DNA of 19,500 nt from a bacterium (GTDB taxonomy: Bacteria; JAJVIF01; JAGGVT01). How positions within the stretch are numbered: position 1 is the stretch's first letter; every line of letters starts with the position of its first letter. The DNA lies in assembly GCA_021157815.1 (NCBI GenBank), contig JAGGVT010000190.1:1-19500 (forward strand), given 5' to 3'. A program made the position numbers and the translations under genes. Below the pieces are notes generated by a model. It worked only from the letters and a program-made list of their open reading frames with translations. It had not been told where the DNA came from and made no database searches. This document shows, in pieces, positions 1 to 7,301 of the stretch.

Positions 1-654
1 ATCAAACTGATGATCTGACGTGCCCATTTCAAAGCGATTATTGTTTGCGTCCTTATAGCATATCACATAGGGTAAAACGCTGTGATTACCGGTCAGATTA
101 GCGAGTTCTTTTGTATATCCATCCGCATTGATTAGGACATCCGTTCTCATGCTTACCCCTGTCAACGGATAATGAGTATTGGATGAATCCTGCGGTTCAA
201 GAAGCAGCGCTAAATCGAAAACATCCAGATCGAGACGATTTGTGTTGGACGGTGGTTGACCGGGATCGCCCTTGTCGAACGGATGGCGCAACGAAAAACC
301 GGCGATTATATTGCCGTCTGTGTCAAGCCCGATACGGTTGAGTTTCAGGCAATCGGTGCAGGGTGAGATTGTGAAAAAACTTCCGCCATTTACAACATAC
401 GCCTCACCTTTGGTAACGCTTCTTACAGGTATCAACTCAGCAGACAGGTTGTCATCAGACAGGATTAACTCGAATCCACCCAGTATTCCAAAAGCTGAAT
501 ACCGGTCATGTGTGATAATTGGTAGTGTGTCAAAATCAATGTGACTGAAATCCTGAGGTAAAGAGCCAGTGATTGGCTCGGAACCGCCACCTGAACAACC
601 GACGATGAATGCAATGGATAATACAATCCAAAAGAAACCTCTGTTTTTCAACAT
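1..654 (-). CDS. Secreted lipoprotein of unknown function (5' part; 3' end outside window)
   Basis: The reverse strand reads ATG at 654-652 and stays open to the window edge (218 codons, no stop), so the gene is cut at its C-terminus. An AAGGAG ribosome-binding site (661-666) lies 6 nt upstream of the ATG and supports this start. The N-terminus MLKNRGFFWIVLSIAFIVGC has a short basic n-region, a hydrophobic core and a lipobox ending at Cys20, followed by SGGGS, so it is predicted to be a lipid-anchored envelope protein. The mature part has recognisable phrases (GGFELILSDDNLSAELIPV; CTDCLKLNRIGLDTDGNIIA; FSLRHPFDKGDPGQPP; NTNRLDLDVFDLALLL) suggesting a beta-rich extracellular domain. No catalytic motif is visible. 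The two Cys of CTDC could form a disulfide or bind metal. I do not recognise a named family. Confidence 0.85.
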   Translation of the reverse strand, partial: MLKNRGFFWIVLSIAFIVGCSGGGSEPITGSLPQDFSHIDFDTLPIITHDRYSAFGILGGFELILSDDNLSAELIPVRSVTKGEAYVVNGGSFFTISPCTDCLKLNRIGLDTDGNIIAGFSLRHPFDKGDPGQPPSNTNRLDLDVFDLALLLEPQDSSNTHYPLTGVSMRTDVLINADGYTKELANLTGNHSVLPYVICYKDANNNRFEMGTSDHQFD

Positions 655-724
655 GACATTCTCCTTAATAATTATTTATCGTATCCCCTGGGAATTTCAG
701 AGTTTTCACTCGTATCTATTTTTA

Positions 725-730
725 ATTATA
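725..730 (-). promoter_or_regulatory. Possible -10 element for the lipoprotein gene
   Basis: The reverse strand has a perfect TATAAT at 730-725, about 70 nt upstream of the ATG at 654. The best-spaced -35 (rc of 748-753, TGGCAA) is poor. Seen by eye only. Confidence 0.3.
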
Positions 731-791
731 CACCAGTGATTGATATTTTGCCAGAAAATGGGTCGTACGGTTTTCGGGGAGCGGGTCAGCC

Positions 792-875
792 GGGCTGTTG
801 AAAAGCCTTTTTATCCCATACTGTAGGGGCGAACCTTGTGTGTACGCCCCTACATTAGCGCTTTTTCAACAGCCC
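792..875. repeat. 84-bp MITE-like palindrome with GGGCTGTTGAAAA termini
   Basis: Terminal inverted repeats are GGGCTGTTGAAAA (792-804) and its complement TTTTCAACAGCCC (863-875). An inner perfect 10-bp inverted repeat, TGTAGGGGCG (822-831) / CGCCCCTACA (845-854), forms a second hairpin. The same termini recur at 2387 and 2574 around a different interior. No convincing target-site duplication flanks this copy. The 298 bp between the lipoprotein gene and the glycosyltransferase (655-952) otherwise hold only the lipoprotein's 5' signals and AT-rich sequence. Confidence 0.8.
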
Positions 876-952
876 CACACTCTCGACTTTCAACAAAAAA
901 AGAAGGTTGGACATCTCTTTTAGTATTATTTTAGTTAAAGCTAAACAACCTG

Positions 953-2161
953 TTGAAAATGCTAAAATGGCGGGTGATGACGCGCGGTGAACGAAAATTC
1001 AATCCCGATGATGGACTGCTTCTTCTCATCGATGCTCCTCCCTACAGGGGCTTGATGCAGCGGCATCAGCAAATCGTAAACAGATTAAAAAACCGGATTC
1101 GAATAGTTTATCAGGAGGAATCTCCCAGCATTCTGTCATGCCTGTTGAAAAAGCAATATTCATTTTCCCAAGCTTTTGAATATAAAAAAGGCATGCGGGA
1201 GATATCATCGGGCCTTTTTCATATTTGCTCTCCACCGGGATTGCCTGAGAAACTTGGATTTAACTGGGTGAATCGCCTGAATCATATCGCGGCTTATAAT
1301 CATCTGAAACATCATTTGGAGAAAATGGGAGGCAGGATTGTTCTGTGGATTGCGCATCCCAAAGGCATTGAGATAGCTGATTATCTCGATTACGAGTTGT
1401 GTATCTATGACTGCTATGACTCCTTTGGCGATTTTTCTGAGGAGAAATGGAAATCAGCCCAAACAAAGCAGCTTGAATTAAAATCGCTGGCGAAAGCTGA
1501 TCTTGTGCTTGCCAGTGCGGAATCGCTGGCGGATACATGCAGACAGCATAATGCGAATGTGCATCTTGTTTCGAATGGAGCGGATGTTTCCCATTTTCAG
1601 AGGGTTATGTCGAAACCCGGAAAGAAATATCCGATTGACATTTCGCAGATAAAACGACCCATTGTCGGTTACATGGGTGATATAGCATCGTGGCTGGATA
1701 TCGATTCCCTTTTGAAATGCGCGTCAGAAATGCCTGATGCCAGTTTTGTTTTTCTTGGGACAATAAAACGTAATATTGAAAATCTTCGCGCATTGCCGAA
1801 CGCGCATTTCTTTGGCAGGATTGACTACGATGACCTGCCGTATTTTATACGCCATTTCGATGTCTGCACGATTCCGTTTGAAATTAACGAGATGACTGTT
1901 CATGTGAATCCAATCAAGGTTTATGAATATATGGCGACCGGGCTTCCGATTGTCAGCTCAAAACTTCCCGAGGTGCTTAATCTGGGCGATTTGGTCTATT
2001 TTTATAATGGCGCGGATGATTTCATTGAGAAAGTTAAGGATGCGCTTGGGGAGAAGGAGAATCAATTAAATCTGAGTGAGCGTCGAAAAGAAGCCGCGAA
2101 GGCGAATTCGTGGGATGCTCGTGTTGATTTGATTTGGGAATTGATTGAGGGGACTGTGTAG
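953..2161 (+). CDS. Glycosyltransferase, GT4-like (GT-B fold)
   Basis: The 402-residue product is predicted to move a sugar from a nucleotide-sugar donor onto an envelope glycan or similar acceptor at the cytoplasmic side of the membrane. The C-terminal half shows the donor-binding Rossmann domain: RPIVGYMGDIASWLDI (about 235-250), MPDASFVFLGT (260-270), NAHFFGRIDYDDLPYFI, and NPIKVYEYMATGLPIV (319-334), whose glutamate in the KVYEYMA helix is the usual GT4 donor-binding acid. SNGAD (207-211) is the usual inter-domain motif. The order and the about 400-aa length suit GT4/TuaH-like enzymes. The start is uncertain: TTG at 953 and ATG at 959 are both in frame and neither has a clear ribosome-binding site. 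It stands alone with no visible operon partner and converges on the PBP gene. The acceptor cannot be read from the sequence. Confidence 0.85.
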   Translation: MKMLKWRVMTRGERKFNPDDGLLLLIDAPPYRGLMQRHQQIVNRLKNRIRIVYQEESPSILSCLLKKQYSFSQAFEYKKGMREISSGLFHICSPPGLPEKLGFNWVNRLNHIAAYNHLKHHLEKMGGRIVLWIAHPKGIEIADYLDYELCIYDCYDSFGDFSEEKWKSAQTKQLELKSLAKADLVLASAESLADTCRQHNANVHLVSNGADVSHFQRVMSKPGKKYPIDISQIKRPIVGYMGDIASWLDIDSLLKCASEMPDASFVFLGTIKRNIENLRALPNAHFFGRIDYDDLPYFIRHFDVCTIPFEINEMTVHVNPIKVYEYMATGLPIVSSKLPEVLNLGDLVYFYNGADDFIEKVKDALGEKENQLNLSERRKEAAKANSWDARVDLIWELIEGTV

Positions 2162-2203
2162 GGGCGTTGCTTGGAAACTGTCTCAGAACTAATAAACATC
2201 TAG

Positions 2204-2333
2204 AGACCTCTGAAAAAAGGAAATAAATGGTAGCCCGGTTTCTCATTAACCGGGGTAATGCGTGAATATTACCCATGTTTTCCCGGCTAATGAGAAGCCG
2301 GGCTACAATATTAAGAATCTTTTCCAGAGGTCT
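2204..2333. repeat. Nested 130-bp element, AGACCTCTG termini, 7-bp target duplication CATCTAG
   Basis: The ends AGACCTCTG (2204-2212) and CAGAGGTCT (2325-2333) are inverted copies, followed inward by A-rich/T-rich runs. CATCTAG occurs directly before (2197-2203) and directly after (2334-2340), as expected of a target-site duplication; it can equally be read as 5 bp, ATCTA, with GAGACC...GGTCTC ends. The interior is a near-perfect 25-bp hairpin (2230-2254 / 2282-2306, two mismatches). A lone copy of the terminus sits at 18259-18268. Confidence 0.8.
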
Positions 2334-2386
2334 CATCTAGTAAATATCCTGTGAATATCTAACAATTTTGTGCTGCGGGCATCCTG

Positions 2387-2574
2387 GGGCTGTTGAGAAA
2401 ACCTGTTTTAATTTTATCTTCCCTCAAAGATGGCAAATTGTCATTCTGAACTTGATTCAGAATCCACGTCTTCCAGGCTTGAATATGGATTCCGGGTCAA
2501 GCCCGGAATGACATTGAATATACTTGATGGTTTTATTATGATTTTCTGGTCTATTAAACCTTTTTCAACAGCCC
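2387..2574. repeat. Nested 188-bp element, GGGCTGTTGA termini, 7-bp target duplication CATCCTG
   Basis: The ends GGGCTGTTGAGAAAA (from 2387) and TTTTTCAACAGCCC (2561-2574) are inverted. CATCCTG is present on both sides (2380-2386 and 2575-2581). The insertion splits a hairpin whose uninterrupted relative is present at 17606-17636, where GGGCATCCTGCCTGCA is continuous, so the empty site is visible in the same window. The element carries a REP-like palindrome (2439-2513). Confidence 0.85.
2439..2513. repeat. REP/BIME-like palindrome (TGTCATTC...GAATGACA)
   Basis: The ends are TGTCATTC (2439-2446) and GAATGACA (2506-2513). Inside are two hairpins: ATTCTGAA-CTTG-ATTCAGAAT and the perfect ATTCCGGG-TCAAG-CCCGGAAT. 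Related sequence occurs at 18192-18249. Read as protein it gives the typical repeat-derived string 'FRVKPGMT', which is not a gene. Confidence 0.8.
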
Positions 2575-2665
2575 CATCCTGCCTGCAGCACAAAATTACT
2601 GGTTATTTGCACATTTCAATTAGTTCTGAGACAGTCTCCGCGCTGCGCCTGAAATATATTCGGGA

Positions 2666-4756
2666 TTAAAAATGCACTCTGGGGTTTCCCGGTTTTTCAT
2701 CCTCATCATTGTCATCGCCAGGTTTGGGAATTTGAAACACATTTGAGGGAGTTTCATCATCAGTTGATTCGCCGTTTTCAGCAAGTTCGTCTTCAGCTTC
2801 CTGATTTTCACGCATTACACGAAGCTGTTTCTGGGAATAGAGCGGTTCAAGCGACATAATCGCCGGAGGATACCAATCCGGCTGAAGGAATTTCTTTTCC
2901 GGCAGGTCGAGCGTAACGGCTTTCATTATGTCATGCCAGATTCGCGCCGGATACCGTCCGCCGGTAACTCGTTTCATGTGAATGGATTCATCATCATTGC
3001 CGACCCAAACCGCCGCGGCATATTCAGGCGTGTATCCAACGAACCAGGCATCCTTGTAATCGCTTGTCGTGCCTGTTTTCCCAGCGCAGTCGCGCTCAAT
3101 CCTCGCTCGAGTTCCTGTTCCCTGCAAAACAACACTTCTAAGCATGTGAGTCATGAGCCTGACAAGGTTTTTTGGCGCTCCTCTTTGCGGATGCGGGGAA
3201 TGCTGATAGATAATCTGCCCGTTGGAATCGGTGATTAGCCGTATGCCGTACGGTTTGTTGTATATGCCATCGTTTGCGATTGTCGAGTACGCGGATGTCA
3301 GTTCAAGCACTGAGACAACACCAGTACCAAGTGCGATTGAAAGTACCGGGTCGAGTTCACCGTTGTGAATTCCCATGTATTTCGCCCAATCTACTACTTT
3401 TTCGGGTGTAACAAGATTGCAGGTTTTTACTGCCACCACATTACGGCTGTACTGCAGGGCTTCCTTCATTGTAATGATATACATGTACTTGTGATCGTAA
3501 TTCTGCGGTGAGTAATCCCGCCCGAGTTTGTCCTGGAGTGTAACAGGTTCGTCAATAACAAGGCTTCCCGGCGAATAACCGGCTTCCAGAGCGGCAAGGT
3601 AAACGAATGGTTTAAACGCGCTTCCCGGCTGGCGTTTCGCCTGCCATGCCCTGTTAAATTCATTCTGCTCAAAATCAATGCCGCCAACCATCGCTTTCAC
3701 AGCGCCGGACGAGGAATCCAAAAGAACAAACGCCCCTTGTGATATCTTAGCTTTCTGGAATTCATTACTCAGTATATATTCAACCAGTTTTTCCTCAGCG
3801 ATTTCCTGCGCTTCAGTATTAAGCGTCGTGTATATTCTCAATCCGCCGAAAAACAGCTTGCGCTGTCCGACAAGTTTTTTCGCCTCTTCAAGAATATAGG
3901 TTCCGAAGTATGGGTGTTTGAGGTTCTTGTAGCCGCCTTTTGTTAATCCAACGAGAGTGATTTCCTCTTTCTTTGCAGCATTATTCTCTTCCGGAGTGAT
4001 ATATCCCTCCTCCATCATGGCGTTTAAAACAAGATTTCGCCTGTTGGTCGCTCTTTCGATGGAGAAATAGGGATTCAGGTTTGATGGCGCCTGCGGGATT
4101 CCGGCAATCAACGCCGCTTCGGCAAGAGTGAGTTCCGATGCATGTTTCCCGAAATAATTCTGGCATGCCGCCTCAATGCCGTATGAGTTCGAGCCAAAGA
4201 ACATCTCATTAAGGTAGAAAGTAAGAATCTCGTCCTTGGAGTATTTGGTTTCAAGCCTTAGCGCGATAATCATTTCCTTGATTTTACGCAAGTATTTATC
4301 GAGCGTGTCGCTTTCTTTTTCCAGAAAGAGTTTGCGAACCAGCTGCTGTGTGATTGTGCTTCCACCCTGCTGAATTTTCCCGCCGGCTTTGACATTTGCC
4401 AGAAACGCTCTTGTGATGCCCCCAAAATCAATACCCCTGTGATCGTAAAACTCCCTGTCCTCAATCGCGATTATCGCCTGTTTCAGGTTTAATGGAATTT
4501 GGTCATACGGCAGGATGATCCTGTCTCCCCTTTCAGCGTAAACCTTTCCCAGGAGTTGGTTGTCGGCGGTGTAGATACGGCTTGCCTGAATGGGTTCGGG
4601 GACTGAAAGCTTGTCCAGGAGAGGCATATCCTGAACGACCTGAGAGAAAAAGCCAACCAGAAAGGCGAGTCCGATGCACAAGCCGAATAGTATAATCCAA
4701 CTAAGCCAGCCGATTATGCTTCCGAATATCGCGAGTATTTTTTTTACCCTTTTCAA
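2666..4756 (-). CDS. mrcA: Penicillin-binding protein 1A family (bifunctional transglycosylase/transpeptidase)
   Basis: This 696-aa class A PBP polymerises lipid II and cross-links peptidoglycan outside the cytoplasmic membrane. In order: a signal-anchor helix (about 10-38); a GT51 domain with catalytic Glu99 in AIEDREFYDHRG and the conserved QQGGSTITQQLVRKLFL (129-145); and a transpeptidase domain with SxxK at Ser379 (RQPGSAFKP), SxN at 437-439 (SRN) and KTG at 560-562 (GKTGTTSD). All catalytic motifs are intact. There is no room for a large OB insertion between the domains, as in shorter PBP1A relatives. The C-terminal 45 residues are very acidic and low-complexity (ENQEAEDELAENGESTDDET), probably a disordered tail. 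The start is TTG at 4756-4754 with AAGG 8 nt upstream (4765-4768); a TATAAT (4771-4776, -) lies close upstream. Confidence 0.97.
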   Translation of the reverse strand: MKRVKKILAIFGSIIGWLSWIILFGLCIGLAFLVGFFSQVVQDMPLLDKLSVPEPIQASRIYTADNQLLGKVYAERGDRIILPYDQIPLNLKQAIIAIEDREFYDHRGIDFGGITRAFLANVKAGGKIQQGGSTITQQLVRKLFLEKESDTLDKYLRKIKEMIIALRLETKYSKDEILTFYLNEMFFGSNSYGIEAACQNYFGKHASELTLAEAALIAGIPQAPSNLNPYFSIERATNRRNLVLNAMMEEGYITPEENNAAKKEEITLVGLTKGGYKNLKHPYFGTYILEEAKKLVGQRKLFFGGLRIYTTLNTEAQEIAEEKLVEYILSNEFQKAKISQGAFVLLDSSSGAVKAMVGGIDFEQNEFNRAWQAKRQPGSAFKPFVYLAALEAGYSPGSLVIDEPVTLQDKLGRDYSPQNYDHKYMYIITMKEALQYSRNVVAVKTCNLVTPEKVVDWAKYMGIHNGELDPVLSIALGTGVVSVLELTSAYSTIANDGIYNKPYGIRLITDSNGQIIYQHSPHPQRGAPKNLVRLMTHMLRSVVLQGTGTRARIERDCAGKTGTTSDYKDAWFVGYTPEYAAAVWVGNDDESIHMKRVTGGRYPARIWHDIMKAVTLDLPEKKFLQPDWYPPAIMSLEPLYSQKQLRVMRENQEAEDELAENGESTDDETPSNVFQIPKPGDDNDEDEKPGNPRVHF

Positions 4757-5001
4757 ATCCTGTGCCTTGAATTATACATTATGCAATAATGATACCAGAT
4801 TCGCATTCCATGGAAAAAATGATAATGCCAAATCAAGCTGACAGCAACATATTTGATTCTATTTGAAGATCTTATATATATCAATCCTTATGATAGAGAT
4901 AGTTATAATGGAAGATTATGGACTGACAAAAGCAAAATGATATGATATTTTATTCATTGGGGATTGGAGATATTGTCGCTTTGCTTTTGGGGTGAGACAG
5001 T

Positions 5002-5397
5002 TTGAAGATTGGCCGCATATTAAAAGAGACAAGGATAAAGAAAGGCATTACGTTGAGTGAGGCTTCAAAAGCGCTTCTCATTCAGGAAGACTATCTTGAG
5101 GCAATCGAGGATGGCATGGATGACAGGCTGCCGGCGGGAGTTTACAAGCTTATTTACACTCGATCATACTGCGCGTATCTAGGAGTTGAATACAGGGAAG
5201 AGAAATCTAAGAAATCGCCTGAGCAGGATGACATTGAGAAAGAAGGGGAATCTGAAAAGCCGGAATCTCAAAGTACGGAACCACTTGAGCTGGATTTTCC
5301 AATCGATATCAACCGCGCGTTTCGAATGGGCTTTAAAATAATTGTATCAATTGTCATCGTTTATATTATAGTTAAATTCTTCCAGCTGATTTTTTAA
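5002..5397 (+). CDS. RodZ-like helix-turn-helix membrane protein
   Basis: A 131-aa protein. Residues 1-65 (MKIGRILKETRIKKGITLSE, then LIQEDYLEAIEDG and LPAGVYKLIYTRSYCAYLGV) form the Cro/HTH_25-type helical domain found at the N-terminus of RodZ and related proteins. A charged, Glu/Lys/Ser-rich linker (about 66-105) follows, then one hydrophobic helix (about 112-130) at the very C-terminus. It therefore lacks the periplasmic domain of RodZ and would be a cytosolic HTH tethered to the membrane. RodZ binds MreB in rod-shaped cells; whether this shortened form does is unknown. It could instead be a membrane-bound regulator. It starts with TTG at 5002 behind GGGGTGAG. It is divergent from the PBP1A gene with a 245-bp shared upstream region (4757-5001) in which only weak promoter-like AT-rich stretches are seen. 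Confidence 0.8.
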   Translation: MKIGRILKETRIKKGITLSEASKALLIQEDYLEAIEDGMDDRLPAGVYKLIYTRSYCAYLGVEYREEKSKKSPEQDDIEKEGESEKPESQSTEPLELDFPIDINRAFRMGFKIIVSIVIVYIIVKFFQLIF

Positions 5398-5481
5398 TCA
5401 CAAGATGCAACTTATACGGTTGTTCAAGTATCATAGGATTAGTGAAAAAGTTCATTAAGAAGGCAGGAGAGAGCAGGTAAA

Positions 5482-5712
5482 ATGAAAATGTATATGTCAC
5501 CTTTCGGATTGATTTCGAATCGAGTGCTTCTGTGTGTTTTATTTATGATAGTGGCAGGCGCTGTTTTTTTTTATGAGGTAATCCTGAAGCTTGTCGCGAT
5601 TGGATTTATCGGGTTCGTTGGCTGGATGATTGGCTCGGCGCTCGATGACAGGTATTTTTTAGGGCGCTTGAAGTATAAGGTGAATAACATGTTCTCCCGC
5701 CGCGGCAGGTGA
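5482..5712 (+). CDS. Small membrane protein of unknown function
   Basis: A 76-aa protein with two predicted membrane helices (about 12-30, RVLLCVLFMIVAGAVFFYEV, and 35-52, LKLVAIGFIGFVGWMIGSAL) and a basic C-terminal tail (RLKYKVNNMFSRRGR). The AGG of GCAGGTAAA before the ATG serves as a short-spaced ribosome-binding site. It lies 84 bp downstream of the RodZ-like gene on the same strand and may share its transcript. The length of its frame, the membrane-helix pattern and the tail following the positive-inside rule argue for a real gene. No family is recognised. Confidence 0.65.
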   Translation: MKMYMSPFGLISNRVLLCVLFMIVAGAVFFYEVILKLVAIGFIGFVGWMIGSALDDRYFLGRLKYKVNNMFSRRGR

Positions 5713-5757
5713 TGGTTTGATATTGATTATGGAATAGCTGAGCGTTTAAGCCCTCTG

Positions 5758-7041
5758 CTATTTTTCTGATTTCCCATATACTTTCTCGATTATCGCTTTT
5801 GTCTCCTCAATTGGGTGGGTGAATCTGTATGCCATCTGTGTGATGAGAATTATAGACTGCGGACGGAATCTCGCCTCGACAAGCAGACCTGTGAACATGT
5901 ATGGGAGAATTAATCCAAGCCAGTGAATCCTGCCGCAGAATATGTGAGGGACGTTGGCAAATAAATGAGCGATTGCATCAAGCCAGCAAAGCAGGAATGC
6001 ATTTCCGATGTTAAGAAAACCAGCCGCTGGCTCGTAAACCTGCGCGATTATCGCCGATGCGAGTCCCGTGTATGTCGCGAGTTCGCAGATGGGAATTGCA
6101 ACGACATTCGCGATGAAGCCTGACGGGCTTATCCTGTGGAAATGAAATGCGAGAACGGGAATCACGGCAACTTGGGCGGCGATACACAACAGGAGTATTT
6201 CATGCGCGTATTCAAGAGGTCTCCTGATGATTTTAATATGCTTGAATTTGTTGATTAATCGTTTCGAGAGAGGCATTATCCCGCTCAGGCGCGGATAGAT
6301 ATAGATTAATCCCCAGCTTGCGGCGTATGACAACCTGAATCCGATATCGTTCATCAGTTTGGGATTTGCGAAAAGCCAGAACAAAGCTGTAACGTAGATT
6401 ATGTTCAGCGAATGAGCCTTGCGATTTATCAGGCGCGCGGCAAGATAAAGGTAACATGCTGTGATTGCCCTGAGGATTGACGGTTCCTGGCCAACAAGCA
6501 GAAGAAGCACAAACAGCAGAATTCCAGCCGCAAAGAAAAGCGAATTCCTTAACTTTGATGGCAGTTTGAAATTCTCCGCGAGCAGGATAATTGGAAAAAT
6601 AGTCAGTGATACTTGCGCGCCGGATGCCACAAGGAGATGCGACATTCCACTTTGGACAAAATGATTCCAGTTTCTGATTTCAATAGTGCCGCTTCCCCGA
6701 CCAAGAATAATTCCTCCAACCAGTTCTTTTTGGGTTGATGTCATGCCGAATCCCATACCGTCAACCAAACTTTCCCGAAGAGGGATAATCGCCTGCTGGA
6801 ATGACAGGAACCACTCCTCGGGAAAGAAAGAGATGGCGCCGTATGATGCTCGAACCAATCCGGCAATGAGACAGGAGATTAGCAAAGTGAAACGCATTAA
6901 TGAGCTAGTGGCTCGAAAGGAGGTAAAAAGCAGCGTAATCGCTATCATTATTAGATATGACTGAGCGAATTTGTCGATTGTGATTTCGAATCCGATAAGG
7001 ATTCCGAGAGAATAAGCAAGTAGAACGTAAAAGGCGTACAA
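5758..7041 (-). CDS. comEC: ComEC/Rec2-type competence channel domain protein (short form)
   Basis: A 427-aa polytopic membrane protein with the ComEC/Rec2 'Competence' domain, which forms the inner-membrane pore for single-stranded DNA during natural transformation. Diagnostic stretches are NHFVQSGMSHLLVASGAQVS (125-144, the counterpart of the usual 'HllaiSGlHv') and QEPSILRAITACYLYLAARL (185-204, the conserved xRA motif), with NDIGFRLSYAASWGLI (around 230-245) also typical. About ten hydrophobic segments are present. The usual N-terminal OB-like domain is reduced to about 100 residues and the C-terminal metallo-beta-lactamase-like domain is absent; full ComEC is commonly 700-800 aa. The protein ends in a basic/acidic tail rather than an abrupt break, so it looks like a natural short form. 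It starts with TTG at 7041-7039 with AGGA 8 nt upstream. No other competence gene is in view. Confidence 0.85.
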   Translation of the reverse strand: MYAFYVLLAYSLGILIGFEITIDKFAQSYLIMIAITLLFTSFRATSSLMRFTLLISCLIAGLVRASYGAISFFPEEWFLSFQQAIIPLRESLVDGMGFGMTSTQKELVGGIILGRGSGTIEIRNWNHFVQSGMSHLLVASGAQVSLTIFPIILLAENFKLPSKLRNSLFFAAGILLFVLLLLVGQEPSILRAITACYLYLAARLINRKAHSLNIIYVTALFWLFANPKLMNDIGFRLSYAASWGLIYIYPRLSGIMPLSKRLINKFKHIKIIRRPLEYAHEILLLCIAAQVAVIPVLAFHFHRISPSGFIANVVAIPICELATYTGLASAIIAQVYEPAAGFLNIGNAFLLCWLDAIAHLFANVPHIFCGRIHWLGLILPYMFTGLLVEARFRPQSIILITQMAYRFTHPIEETKAIIEKVYGKSEK

Positions 7042-7207
7042 TGCAAAATTCCTGTTAAGATGATTTAAACAACTTTAATATTCGCTTTATACTTTATAAT
7101 TAATGCCGACACTATATTTAGTGAATGGCGCTCTGATTAATAGACGGCGCCGAATTCGATTTCGCTGCAATGAATGGGGATTTATTTTTGTTCAACTTGT
7201 TTTGATT

Positions 7208-7236
7208 TTGACAGATATTAATTAAAGAAGTCTAAA
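7208..7236 (+). promoter_or_regulatory. Candidate sigma70-type promoter of the ABC/GldG operon
   Basis: TTGACA (7208-7213) is a perfect -35; after a 17-bp spacer comes TCTAAA (7231-7236), a 4/6 match to TATAAT. It sits about 70 nt upstream of the ATG at 7302, with no other good candidate in the 260-bp gap. A 12-bp perfect palindrome, TCCACCGGTGGA (7280-7291), lies between promoter and ribosome-binding site. Confidence 0.45.
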
Positions 7237-7301
7237 GATGATTAAGAGTATGATAAATACCGCAAGGTAATTGTTGAAATCCACCGGTGGACAGGTGAGG
7301 T

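Larger units (their letters stand above)
2173..2639. repeat. Outer MITE-like element with 21-bp terminal inverted repeats, carrying two nested elements
   Basis: The termini at 2173-2193 and 2619-2639 are inverted copies matching at 20 of 21 positions; the core ACTGTCTCAGAACTAAT (2177-2193) is perfect. Inside lie two further elements (2204-2333 and 2387-2574), each bracketed by a direct repeat. Removing both, with one copy of each duplication, leaves a 135-bp element. Its centre is a hairpin, AATTTTGTGCTGC (2364-2376) / GCAGCACAAAATT (2585-2597). No clear duplication flanks the outer element. It fills the space between two converging genes and probably also acts as a bidirectional transcription stop, since no ordinary terminator is seen there. 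Confidence 0.8.

Noticed and set aside
272-544. 90-aa plus-strand open frame over the first lipoprotein
   Set aside because: It is antisense to a lipoprotein gene that has a signal peptide, lipobox and ribosome-binding site.
2430-2669. 79-aa open frame on the plus strand downstream of the glycosyltransferase gene
   Set aside because: It translates the REP-like repeat (FRVKPGMT) and the terminal repeats; not a gene.
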